DNA of 64,000 nucleotides, taken from JANXVR01 sp034667405. Lineage in GTDB: Bacteria > Actinomycetota > UBA4738 > HRBIN12. Location: assembly GCA_034667405.1 (NCBI GenBank), contig JAXDJX010000014.1, positions 56,270 through 120,269 on the forward strand, in the 5' to 3' direction. The notes below the pieces were generated by a model that made no database searches, was not told the origin of the DNA, and saw nothing but the letters and a program-made list of their open reading frames with translations. The position numbers were made by a program, and so were the translations under genes. Positions 32,926-40,097 of the stretch are shown piece by piece. Position 1 is the first letter of the stretch. Each line of letters begins with the position of its first letter.

Positions 32926-33496
32926 CCTCATCGATCGTCTCGCGATGAAGGTCGCCTGCGACGGGGGCGGCTCGCGCCTCGCCAAAACCGCCGTGTTCGC
33001 ATCCGCGGCCTCCGTCGCGCCGGTCGCACTCCTGACCCAATCCGTCGAGGCCGAACAGCTCATCCATCGCAAGTGCAGCGATTGCGCCCCGGGCGCCCGC
33101 TGCTGCGGCGGGTACACCGCGTTCTGTTGCACCCTGCCCGGCGGGGACAACTACGGCTGCCCGCCGAACATGTACCTGGCCGGCTGGTGGCAATGCAACT
33201 ACGGCGGCAACGGGCTCTGTGGGACCACGAACACGCGCTATTACATGGACTGCAACTCGCTCCCGAATCATTCGTGCCCCGGTGGATGCCATTGCGGCAA
33301 CGACGACTGCAACAACTTCAAGACGTGCTGCATCAACTTCCGCTACGGCCAGTGCAACACGCAGATCTCCGGGACGGGAACGGTGATGTGCCGGCTGGTC
33401 ACCTGCATCATCCCGTGCAAGATCGATTGCCTGAATTGCAACTGCTCGGCGGCCTACGACCAGTACACGTGCCGGCACGAGGCGGGATGTCTGTGA
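32918..33496 (+). CDS. Cys-rich protein resembling methylamine dehydrogenase light chain (MauA-like)
   Basis: 192 residues with a leader of about 45 (L-I-D-R-L, then an Ala-rich hydrophobic stretch) and a mature part containing 25 Cys. The arrangement follows MADH light chain: C-C-G-G, C-P-P-N, W-W-Q-C near the position of the first cofactor Trp, Y-Y-M-D-C, and C-P-G-G-C-H-C. The second cofactor Trp of MADH (N-W-C) appears as Q-C here, and Trp occurs only in the W-W pair, so the usual tryptophan-tryptophylquinone cannot form. The GTG start has GGAG seven bases upstream. It is exported and probably heavily disulfide-bonded. Function unknown. Confidence 0.78.
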   Translation: MPSLIDRLAMKVACDGGGSRLAKTAVFASAASVAPVALLTQSVEAEQLIHRKCSDCAPGARCCGGYTAFCCTLPGGDNYGCPPNMYLAGWWQCNYGGNGLCGTTNTRYYMDCNSLPNHSCPGGCHCGNDDCNNFKTCCINFRYGQCNTQISGTGTVMCRLVTCIIPCKIDCLNCNCSAAYDQYTCRHEAGCL

Positions 33497-34146
33497 TCGC
33501 CTCGGGAGCCGTGACCGCGCTGCTCGCCGTGGAGTCGGTGGTGCTGGTCCTCCTGGCGCTGGTGGTGGTCGGGCTGCTCCGCAGTCACGCAGAGATCCTG
33601 CGGCGACTGCCCGCGGAGCCGGACACCGCGGGCACCACCACCGCCACGCACGACCACGACACCAACAAGACCCCGATGATCCCCGAGCACCTCCCGGGTC
33701 CGCGCGCCGATCAGACACCGGTGGTGACCATCGCGGGCGACACGCTCGATGGCGGACAGCTCGCGATCGATCCCGGCAAGACCGACACGCTCGTCGCGTT
33801 CCTCTCGTCTGGGTGCCTCACGTGCAAGACGTTCTGGGACGCGCTCCAACCCGGCAGGCGCAAGCCGCTGCCCGGCGATGCGCGCCCGATCATAGTGGTG
33901 AAAGACAGTGCGTTCGAAAGTCCTTCGCGCCTTCGCGAACTCGCGCCGCCCGACCTGCCGGTGGTGATGTCGTCGCAGGCGTGGGGCGACTACAACATCG
34001 CGATGTCGCCCTACTTCCTCTTCGTGAGCGGCGGAACCGTGCGGTCCGAAGGCGCGGCGAGTTCGTGGGAACAGGTCTCGTCATTGCTCAAAGACGCCTA
34101 CGAGGACGAACGCATCCGGGAGAAGGAGGCCGCCCGTGGGGCTTGA
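33487..34146 (+). CDS. Membrane-anchored thioredoxin-fold protein (MauD/TlpA-like)
   Basis: 219 residues. An N-terminal TM anchor (about 10-31) precedes a His/Asp/Thr-rich linker and a thioredoxin-like domain with active site S-S-G-C-L-T-C-K-T-F at about 108-117 and a cis-Pro in A-M-S-P-Y-F-L-F. The domain faces outside, as in MauD, which assists disulfide formation in the MADH light chain. It overlaps the MauA-like gene by 10 bases, and its own tail contains the ribosome binding site for the next gene. Redox partners are presumably the adjacent membrane and Cys-rich proteins. Confidence 0.85.
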   Translation: MSVIASGAVTALLAVESVVLVLLALVVVGLLRSHAEILRRLPAEPDTAGTTTATHDHDTNKTPMIPEHLPGPRADQTPVVTIAGDTLDGGQLAIDPGKTDTLVAFLSSGCLTCKTFWDALQPGRRKPLPGDARPIIVVKDSAFESPSRLRELAPPDLPVVMSSQAWGDYNIAMSPYFLFVSGGTVRSEGAASSWEQVSSLLKDAYEDERIREKEAARGA

Positions 34147-34807
34147 AGCCGCAGGTGTCGCGCTCGCCCTGATCGCCGCCGTTCGTTCGTCGTGGTCGCC
34201 CTGAGGCGTGTCGATGCTGGCGAGCATCACTCCGCTGGGCGAGCGGGGCCGGGGAAGACGATGGGGGAGCACGGTGGCGGTCTACCTCGCGGGCGGGCTC
34301 GCGGGGGGGCTCGCGATCGGCGCGCTGGCCGGCGCGCTGGGCTCGGTGGTGTTCGGATCGCTCACCACCGGCGTCCGGCTGGTCATCCTGGCCGTTGCCG
34401 TGCTGGTCGGGTTGGCGCTGGACCTGAAGCTCTTCGGCTTCTCGTTCCCCACGGTGCATCGGCAGGTGAACGAGGATTGGCTGGTCCGCTACCGGGGATG
34501 GGTGGTCGGCCTTGGGTTCGGCGGGCAGCTGGGGTTCGGGGTGGTGACCATCGTCACGACGTCGGCGGTGTACGCGATGGTGCTAGCGGCCGCATTGACG
34601 GCTGACGTGCGGGCCGCGGCGGTGATCGGTGCAGTGTTCGGTGTGGCACGCGCCGCCGTGGTGTTCGCCGTGGCGGGCGTGAAGAAGCCCGAGCAGCTGG
34701 GGCGCATCGACATGGAACTCCGGCGGTGGAACGGCTGGACGCGGGCGGCCGCATACGGGATGCAGTCCGCGCTGGCGCTCACCCTCGCGGTTGTGGCGGC
34801 CAGATGA
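34136..34807 (+). CDS. DsbD/CcdA-like membrane protein with in-frame TGA (candidate selenoprotein or disrupted gene)
   Basis: The frame starts at a GTG with AAGGAGG exactly six bases upstream and encodes V-G-L-E-A-A-G-V-A-L-A-L-I-A-A-V-R-S-S, then W-S-P. A TGA follows (34202-34204), and the same frame runs on as G-V-S-M-L-A-S-I-T-P-L-G-E-R-G-R-G and about 185 further residues in 5-6 membrane helices, to 34807. In relatives I recall, the motif is W-S-P-C-G-x-S-M-L-S-x-I-T-P-L, so the TGA replaces a Cys codon. No other Cys occurs. Explanations: selenocysteine insertion, a TGC-to-TGA nonsense mutation, or a separate shorter protein from ATG 34214 (weak GAGG seven bases upstream). With readthrough it has 223 residues. 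It overlaps both neighbours. Confidence 0.62.
34202..34228 (+). promoter_or_regulatory. UGA codon with downstream SECIS-like hairpin
   Basis: Eight bases after the in-frame TGA (34202-34204) a perfect 6-bp hairpin forms: GATGCT (34213-34218), loop GGCG, AGCATC (34223-34228). A small stem with G at the start of the apical loop resembles the upper part of bacterial SECIS elements. The UGA-to-loop distance (14 bases) is on the short side, and the hairpin also lies in ordinary coding sequence, so chance is possible. Confidence 0.35.
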
Positions 34808-35271
34808 CCACGCTCCGGGGCCACGGCATCTCGATCGACGTTCCGCGCGGCTGGGAGGGACGGATCTTCGTGCCCGACCTGGATCCGCCCGCCATCAACA
34901 TGCCCATCCTGCATCTCACCGACACCGTCCTCACGCAAGAACGCAGCAGCTTCGCGCCCGAACTCGCGGCGCGGTTCGGACCCGGCGGAACGCTGATCGC
35001 GCTGCTCGAGTTCGACGGGAAGCTGGCGGACAAAGGCCTGTATGCGGCACAGGGATTGGCGCTCCCATTGCAGGCCGATCACCTGAACCCGAAGGCGCTC
35101 CAGTTCCCGAACCCCGACCAGGCCGGACATCAACGGTTCTTCTCCACGCACGGCCGGGCCTTCTGTCTCTACGTGGTGGTCGGCGTCGGCATCGGCAGAG
35201 ACGACCGGCTCCGAGCGCTCAACGACATCCTGGGGACGCTCGAGATCGCCAAGCCCGGAGGTGGCGCGTGA
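34804..35271 (+). CDS. Uncharacterised 155-residue protein of the Mau-like operon
   Basis: Soluble, with no signal peptide: I-S-I-D-V-P-R-G-W-E-G-R-I-F near the N-terminus, a middle with F-D-G-K-L-A-D-K-G-L-Y, and H-G-R-A-F-C-L-Y-V-V-V-G at about 118-129. The layout (a strand pair with G-W, then long helix and strands) recalls PsbP/Mog1-like small domains, but I cannot assign a family. It starts at an ATGA overlap with the membrane protein and ends with a GTGA overlap into the second thioredoxin-fold gene, so it is an integral part of the operon. Confidence 0.75.
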   Translation: MTTLRGHGISIDVPRGWEGRIFVPDLDPPAINMPILHLTDTVLTQERSSFAPELAARFGPGGTLIALLEFDGKLADKGLYAAQGLALPLQADHLNPKALQFPNPDQAGHQRFFSTHGRAFCLYVVVGVGIGRDDRLRALNDILGTLEIAKPGGGA

Positions 35272-35825
35272 CCGTCGTGCTGTGGATCGTCGTCGCAATG
35301 CTGAGTTCCGCGGTCATCTTCCTGTTGCTCGCACTCAGCGGCGCCACCCGCACCGTCGCGAGCCTGAAGCGTTCGTTGGATGGGAACCGGGCGGACGACG
35401 TGGTGCGGCTGCGGTCGGGGCTGGCCGTCGGATCGGAGGCGCCGGCCATCCAGAGCGTGAGCGCGACCACCTCGAGTCGGCGTCACCTGATCGTGTTCGC
35501 CGATCCCGGGTGCGCGGCGTGCGAGACACTGGTCCCATCACTCTTGACCACCCCGAACCACACGCCGGTCGTGCTGATCGGACGGTCGAGAACCGGATGG
35601 CCGCAGCAGTGGCGCCCAGGCCCCGGCGATGTCGTCGTCTTCGATCCCGACGAACGTATCGCGAACGCGTACTCGGTCGGGTTCACGCCGCACGTGTTCG
35701 TCGTCGACGAGGGCGGGTTCATCGGGGCCCAGGGCCCCGCCGACAGTGTCGAGATGGTCAGGCGCTTGGTGCGCGAGGCCGCAGGGGTTCAGATCATCCA
35801 CACGGAGGTGAGCCGTGGCTACTGA
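35268..35825 (+). CDS. Second membrane-anchored thioredoxin-fold protein (MauD/TlpA-like)
   Basis: 185 residues. A TM anchor at about 4-24 is followed by a thioredoxin-like domain: V-G-S-E-A-P-A-I, active site A-D-P-G-C-A-A-C-E-T-L at about 82-92, and G-F-T-P-H-V-F-V-V-D with the cis-Pro. The GTG start overlaps the preceding stop (GTGA) and has GGAGGTG upstream. Two different extracytoplasmic thioredoxins (C-L-T-C and C-A-A-C) in one operon suggest an oxidase/isomerase or relay pair acting on the Cys-rich substrates encoded beside them. Confidence 0.85.
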   Translation: MTVVLWIVVAMLSSAVIFLLLALSGATRTVASLKRSLDGNRADDVVRLRSGLAVGSEAPAIQSVSATTSSRRHLIVFADPGCAACETLVPSLLTTPNHTPVVLIGRSRTGWPQQWRPGPGDVVVFDPDERIANAYSVGFTPHVFVVDEGGFIGAQGPADSVEMVRRLVREAAGVQIIHTEVSRGY

Positions 35826-36135
35826 GCCGGACGTCCGCGGAGCCGAAACCGCGCGTGAGCCCGAGCCGCACACCAGGTGGACGCGCCGTGGCTTTTTGGG
35901 GAGAACGTCGCTCGCCGCGTTCGGTGCGTTCGCGGCCGTTGTGGGATCGCCCGACGCGGCGCGTGCCGCGAAGCGACCACAACCCCCGCCGTGCCGGGTT
36001 CGGTGCGAGCCCATCAGCAAGACGGGCTGCGCGGACTGCGGATACCTATACCGGTGCTCGGGGTGCGGTTCGGCCTTCCATGCGTGCATCGATGGCGAGC
36101 CCTTCAGATGGCTGTGCCTGCGACGCCGGTGCTGA
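35815..36135 (+). CDS. Small Tat-exported Cys-rich protein
   Basis: 106 residues. A twin-arginine signal (T-R-R-G-F-L-G-R-T-S-L followed by an Ala/Phe-rich stretch, cleavage near A-R-A-A) leads to a mature domain of about 55 residues with nine Cys, several as C-x-x-C or similar (C-A-D-C, C-S-G-C), ending in L-R-R-R-C. The GTG start has GGAGGTGA upstream and overlaps the thioredoxin-fold gene by 11 bases. Tat export implies folding or metal/cofactor loading before transport, unlike the MauA-like partner with its Ala-rich leader. Unknown function; last gene of the operon. Confidence 0.75.
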   Translation: MATEPDVRGAETAREPEPHTRWTRRGFLGRTSLAAFGAFAAVVGSPDAARAAKRPQPPPCRVRCEPISKTGCADCGYLYRCSGCGSAFHACIDGEPFRWLCLRRRC

Positions 36136-36141
36136 CCTGCG

Positions 36142-37431
36142 CTATCGCGTGGTCATGACCACCTGGTAGCTCGCCCAGTTCGCCATCCGTCTGAGCCACA
36201 TGATGAATCGGGTTCCTTGGGGGTCGACCACGAGCGAGGGCGCTTCGTTGACCCGGGCCGTTGTCGTGTTCGGACCGATGGCGACGGTGGGGCTCCAGCT
36301 GGCGCCGTCGTTGGTTGATTGCCGTTCCAGCAGATCGATGCGGGCCAGTGAGCTGGTGGACTTGCACGGGTCCGCCAGCGCGGATCGATCCTCGCACCCG
36401 GCCCAGGCGACCGAGAGATCCGTTGTTCCCGACGGCGCCACCGCTGGCCCGAACGCTCCGACGTACCGATGTCCGGCGGCCGTGTCCGGCCAGGGTCCCG
36501 CGACGGTTCGCGCGTCGGCCAGCACCACCCCGTCGAAGACGTTCACATCGACGCCCGTGTTGGTGGTGTAGGCGATCGCCACGCGCTCGGACAGTCCGTC
36601 GTCGGCGCCGTGGGCAGCGGGGTAATGGCTCGAGTCCGCCGGCGAACCCGACGTCAGGACGATGGGCGTCGAGGTGTCCTGCCACTCCGCGCCGCCCTGG
36701 GATGAGAGCAGGGTCACCTGCTTGCCCGCGTTGTTCGCGACCCACACCACGGCAACGTTGGAACCGCTGGCGCCCACCGACGGGAAGCCGCGGAACCCCT
36801 CGCCGGTTCCCTGGCCCGACGTCGTGGTGCCGATGGTCTTGGCGTACCAGTTCTGGCCGTTGTCGCTGGTCGTCGACATGCGGATCTCGCCGGAGTTGGC
36901 GTTGGTCCACACGAGCCACGCGCTCGAACCCGACGCCGCAAGGACCGGATAGTCGACCCGGTTCTGCGACCCGGAGAGTTGGAGCGAGGGGTGCCACGTG
37001 TTGCCCTCGTCCGTGCTGACGCGGAGCCACAGGACGCGCTTCGCGGACGGCTGGTAGCCGATGTAACGGGTCTGCGTGACCCACGCCGCGTAGAGGTCGG
37101 AGCCCGACGCGGCGATCGCCGGACGAGCCGAGTGGACGTGGACGGGGGAGACGCGCATCGGCGTGGTCCACCCTCCGGTGCTCTTCGAACGCTGCCAGAA
37201 CACACCCATGTAAGGACCGCTGTTGGTGGCGCACCGGCCCGAGGGTGGTGGGCAATCCGTCGCCCACACGGCCTGGAGATGCGCGCTCGAACGAGCCAGC
37301 CCGTTCCCGACCGTGTAGGCGTTGGGCGGGGAGACGGGCTTGATGCCTGCCGCACCGGCGGACGCGTTGTCCACCAGCAGGGCTGCGGTCACGGCGATGG
37401 ACAGGACGGATGCGGCACGTCGCGCGGACAT
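36142..37431 (-). CDS. Secreted Asp-box (BNR/sialidase-like propeller) protein
   Basis: A 429-residue exported protein. A signal peptide (MSARRAAS, cleavage near A-S-A-G) precedes a repetitive beta-propeller with Asp-box units S-T-D-E-G-N-T-W, T-S-D-N-G-Q-N-W and S-T-N-D-G-A-S-W. Companion strands such as P-V-L-A-A-S-G-S-S-A-W-L-V-W and P-S-V-G-A-S-G-S-N-V-A-V-V-W recur before each. The sialidase catalytic Arg triad and Tyr/Glu pair are not obvious, so this is probably a binding propeller rather than a sialidase. It converges on the Mau-like operon (six-base gap) and diverges from arfB. Confidence 0.82.
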   Translation of the reverse strand: MSARRAASVLSIAVTAALLVDNASAGAAGIKPVSPPNAYTVGNGLARSSAHLQAVWATDCPPPSGRCATNSGPYMGVFWQRSKSTGGWTTPMRVSPVHVHSARPAIAASGSDLYAAWVTQTRYIGYQPSAKRVLWLRVSTDEGNTWHPSLQLSGSQNRVDYPVLAASGSSAWLVWTNANSGEIRMSTTSDNGQNWYAKTIGTTTSGQGTGEGFRGFPSVGASGSNVAVVWVANNAGKQVTLLSSQGGAEWQDTSTPIVLTSGSPADSSHYPAAHGADDGLSERVAIAYTTNTGVDVNVFDGVVLADARTVAGPWPDTAAGHRYVGAFGPAVAPSGTTDLSVAWAGCEDRSALADPCKSTSSLARIDLLERQSTNDGASWSPTVAIGPNTTTARVNEAPSLVVDPQGTRFIMWLRRMANWASYQVVMTTR

Positions 37432-37468
37432 GGCGGAAGCATGCCACGACCTGGGCGATACTGACCTG

Positions 37469-37897
37469 ATGCTGGGCCCGGTGCGCGTGAGTCGTTCGGT
37501 GACCATCCCTGAAGACGACCTTCGATGGCGCTTCAGCCGTTCGTCGGGTCCTGGGGGTCAGTCGGTGAACACCACGGACTCGCGGGTGGAACTGAGCGTG
37601 GATCTGAGGACCGCAACGGGGATCGGACCGGTGCTCAGAGCCCGCGCCTTGGAACGGCTGGCCGGAAGGTTGGTGGACGGCGTCCTCACCGTCACCGCCT
37701 CGGAGGAACGCTCGCAACTTCGCAATCGCGAGATCGCGCACAAACGGCTCCGGGACACCCTCGCGGCCGCAGTTGCTCCACCGCCCCCGCGCCGCCGGCC
37801 GACGAAAGCTAGCCGAGCAGCCGTTGAGCGCCGTCTTGCCGAGAAGAGCCGCCGCGCGAAGACGAAACGGCTCCGACGGCGGAGCGACGAGGATTGA
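37469..37897 (+). CDS. arfB: Alternative ribosome-rescue factor ArfB (peptidyl-tRNA hydrolase)
   Basis: A 142-residue RF1-like hydrolase that frees stalled ribosomes lacking a stop codon. The catalytic G-G-Q is in S-S-G-P-G-G-Q-S-V-N at about 26-35. The domain runs to about 105 and a Lys/Arg-rich C-terminal tail of about 35 residues (R-R-R-P-T-K-A-S, then K-S-R-R-A-K-T-K-R) inserts into the mRNA channel in characterised ArfB. Length matches E. coli ArfB (140). It diverges from the Asp-box gene with 37 bases between starts. Confidence 0.93.
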   Translation: MLGPVRVSRSVTIPEDDLRWRFSRSSGPGGQSVNTTDSRVELSVDLRTATGIGPVLRARALERLAGRLVDGVLTVTASEERSQLRNREIAHKRLRDTLAAAVAPPPPRRRPTKASRAAVERRLAEKSRRAKTKRLRRRSDED

Positions 37898-37957
37898 CGG
37901 CTCGGCCCTGTCCCCCGAATGGCCCTCGTCGCCTACGCCGAAGAACCTAACCTTCCG

Positions 37958-37987
37958 TTGACATGGGTGGGAACCCCGAGGCATGCT
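37958..37987 (+). promoter_or_regulatory. Candidate promoter of the DUF11/FnIII exoprotein gene
   Basis: TTGACA (37958-37963), an 18-base spacer and CATGCT (37982-37987). The -10 would cover the upstream in-frame ATG at 37983, supporting translation from the GTG at 38028 instead. Confidence 0.45.
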
Positions 37988-38027
37988 TCTTGAGTCCTTA
38001 ACCCCCAAGCTTGAGGAGACCTCCACC

Positions 38028-40097
38028 GTGCGCCAGCTCGCCCGCATCCCCCGCCGTTTCATCCCCGTGCTCGCCCTGCTCACCGTCGCGACGTTCCTTG
38101 TCCTGCCGACGACTTCAGCGCTCGCGAACACGAGCATCACCTCCGAATCCGGTCCGCTCACGAATGTCTTCACGACGAGCGACCTCAATTGCCAGGTCAA
38201 CCACCTCGACGACGTCAACGGTGAGTTCTACGCAACCTCCAGCGACAGTACGAGCCCGGCTTGCGCCACCCTCATCGCTGTCGGGAGCGCTCTGTACGGA
38301 CCCTCGGACATCGACGCAGGGCCCGCTAGCGATTCCGCACATGCCTTCGCGCCGGTGAGTCAGGTTGGTCCGACGGGAAGTGGGACGGCATCCGACCCGT
38401 TTAAGATCGTGACGACGGTGACCGCGCCCGTGCCTGGAGTAGACGGCGGCCTGGAGATCACCCAGACCGACACCTATGTGGAGGGACAAGAGTCGTACCG
38501 GACCGACGTCACCATCCACAACCCGCTCTCGACGGACGGCGCCGTGACCGGAATCATCTACCGCGCCGGCGACTGCTACCTCGGGAATGATGACCACGGC
38601 TACGGCGCCTACGACGCAGCCACCGGATCGATCGCGTGTACTGGCAACGGCACCGGCAGGATCGAGCAGTGGTATCCACTTTCGCCCAACAGCCACTACC
38701 GCGAGGCTCAATTCAGCGCGATGTGGGGCGACGTCAGCGATAAGACGAACTTCAGCGACACGTGCAATTGCAACGACCTGCTCGACAACGGGGCGGGCCT
38801 CAGCTGGGACTTCAGCGTCGCTCCGGGCGCGTCTCGGACGAAGTCGAGCATCATCACGTTCTCCCCGCTCGGTCTGCAGCCGCTCAGCATCTCCAAGACG
38901 GCCGACTTCGGCACGGCGAGCCCGGGTGGGCAGGACGGGTACACCATCACGGTGGACAACCCCAACGCCGATGCCGTCCCCCTTACCTCGCTCACCGACA
39001 ATCTTCCGAGCGGCTTCACGTATCAGACGGGCTCCACCACCGGCGACACGACCTCCGACCCCGACACGATCGGCGGAGATGGAACGCTCACCTGGGACAA
39101 CCCGTTCACCGTGCCGGGCGCCGGTTCGGCGTCCATCCACTTCGACGTGACCGTCTCCGGGAGTAACGGCGACTACATGAACAGCGCCGACGGAACGGCC
39201 GATGGCTACACGGTCGTGGGCTCGGGGCCGACCGCAGAGGTTCTGGTGAACAGCACGGAGACCGGTTGTCCCGCGGTGGCGCCCGGGGCTCCCACCAACG
39301 TCGTGGCCTACCCCGGCAATGCGAGCGCCGTGGTCTCGTGGGACCCGCCGACCTCCGACGGCGGTGCGCCGATCGAGTCCTACACCGTCAACATCTACGA
39401 CCAGAGCTCGGGGGGCGGGTTCGCTCCGATCAACGCGGATAGCGTCCAGACGTCCGACACCAGCGTGGAGGTGACCGGCCTGGTCAACGGAGACGCCTAC
39501 CTGTTCACCGTGCAGGCAACCAACTGCGCGGGCACGGGGCCGGAGTCCGAGTTCTCGAACGAGATCACACCCTCTGCCGACTCCTCGGCCGAGACCATCG
39601 GAGACGGGAACCTCACGCAGAGCACGGGCGACACGAAATCGCCAACCGGGAACGACACCACCATCGGCTCCCAGACGTTCCCCGCCGGCAGCTCCGGAAC
39701 GGGAACGCTCCAGGAGATCCCGCCGGGTAGCAACGGCCTCTCAACACGGGGATTCGACCTGGTCCACGAGTTCTGCGGAACGGAGACCTGCATCGGCAAC
39801 ATCCTCCAGGCCGAACTCCACAACGGCGTGCTGGGTCCGAACCCGCGGGGCGGGGTGTCGTTCTACAAGCTCCGTCTCTTCCTGGACCGCACGTTGGTCC
39901 GCCACCTGGGTACGAACGTCAAGGTGTGGTACGACGGCAACCTTGAGGATGCCATCGGACCCGTGCAGCTCCAAGCGTGCAGCGGCGCCTTCAACGGAAC
40001 GCCGTGCATCTTGCGGATCTACCGGACCAGCAGGCTGGACCTGAAGGTCATCGTCAAGAGCGAAGACCTAGATCCCCGACTGACTACCTCGAAGTAG
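38028..40097 (+). CDS. Large secreted protein with DUF11-like and fibronectin III domains
   Basis: A 689-residue exported protein. The GTG start, with GAGGAG about ten bases upstream, opens into a signal peptide (R-I-P-R-R-F-I-P, hydrophobic core, cleavage near A-L-A-N). Domains: an N-terminal strand-rich region to about 280 with paired Cys; a DUF11/isopeptide-type repeat at about 290-400 (L-S-I-S-K-T-A-D, Y-T-I-T-V-D-N-P-N-A-D, L-P-S-G-F-T-Y); a fibronectin III domain at about 410-520 (P-G-A-P-T-N-V-V-A-Y, then V-T-G-L-V-N-G-D-A-Y). A C-terminal region of about 150 residues is unassigned, with two Cys pairs. No sorting motif or TM anchor is seen, so it is released or bound non-covalently. 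It overlaps the convergent cyclase gene by 30 bases. Confidence 0.82.
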   Translation: MRQLARIPRRFIPVLALLTVATFLVLPTTSALANTSITSESGPLTNVFTTSDLNCQVNHLDDVNGEFYATSSDSTSPACATLIAVGSALYGPSDIDAGPASDSAHAFAPVSQVGPTGSGTASDPFKIVTTVTAPVPGVDGGLEITQTDTYVEGQESYRTDVTIHNPLSTDGAVTGIIYRAGDCYLGNDDHGYGAYDAATGSIACTGNGTGRIEQWYPLSPNSHYREAQFSAMWGDVSDKTNFSDTCNCNDLLDNGAGLSWDFSVAPGASRTKSSIITFSPLGLQPLSISKTADFGTASPGGQDGYTITVDNPNADAVPLTSLTDNLPSGFTYQTGSTTGDTTSDPDTIGGDGTLTWDNPFTVPGAGSASIHFDVTVSGSNGDYMNSADGTADGYTVVGSGPTAEVLVNSTETGCPAVAPGAPTNVVAYPGNASAVVSWDPPTSDGGAPIESYTVNIYDQSSGGGFAPINADSVQTSDTSVEVTGLVNGDAYLFTVQATNCAGTGPESEFSNEITPSADSSAETIGDGNLTQSTGDTKSPTGNDTTIGSQTFPAGSSGTGTLQEIPPGSNGLSTRGFDLVHEFCGTETCIGNILQAELHNGVLGPNPRGGVSFYKLRLFLDRTLVRHLGTNVKVWYDGNLEDAIGPVQLQACSGAFNGTPCILRIYRTSRLDLKVIVKSEDLDPRLTTSK

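Noticed and set aside
32918..33496. A functional TTQ methylamine dehydrogenase
   Set aside because: The second cofactor Trp is missing and no heavy chain or mauG is present, so I do not call an amine dehydrogenase.
34136..34204. A separate 22-residue peptide ending at the TGA
   Set aside because: It reads as the first helix of the following membrane protein in the same frame, so a stand-alone peptide is less likely than readthrough or gene breakage.
36104..38218. A 704-codon open frame on the minus strand over the Asp-box and arfB genes
   Set aside because: It crosses two well-supported genes in a shifted frame, is Arg/Pro/Gly-rich like other high-GC shadow frames and has no domain.
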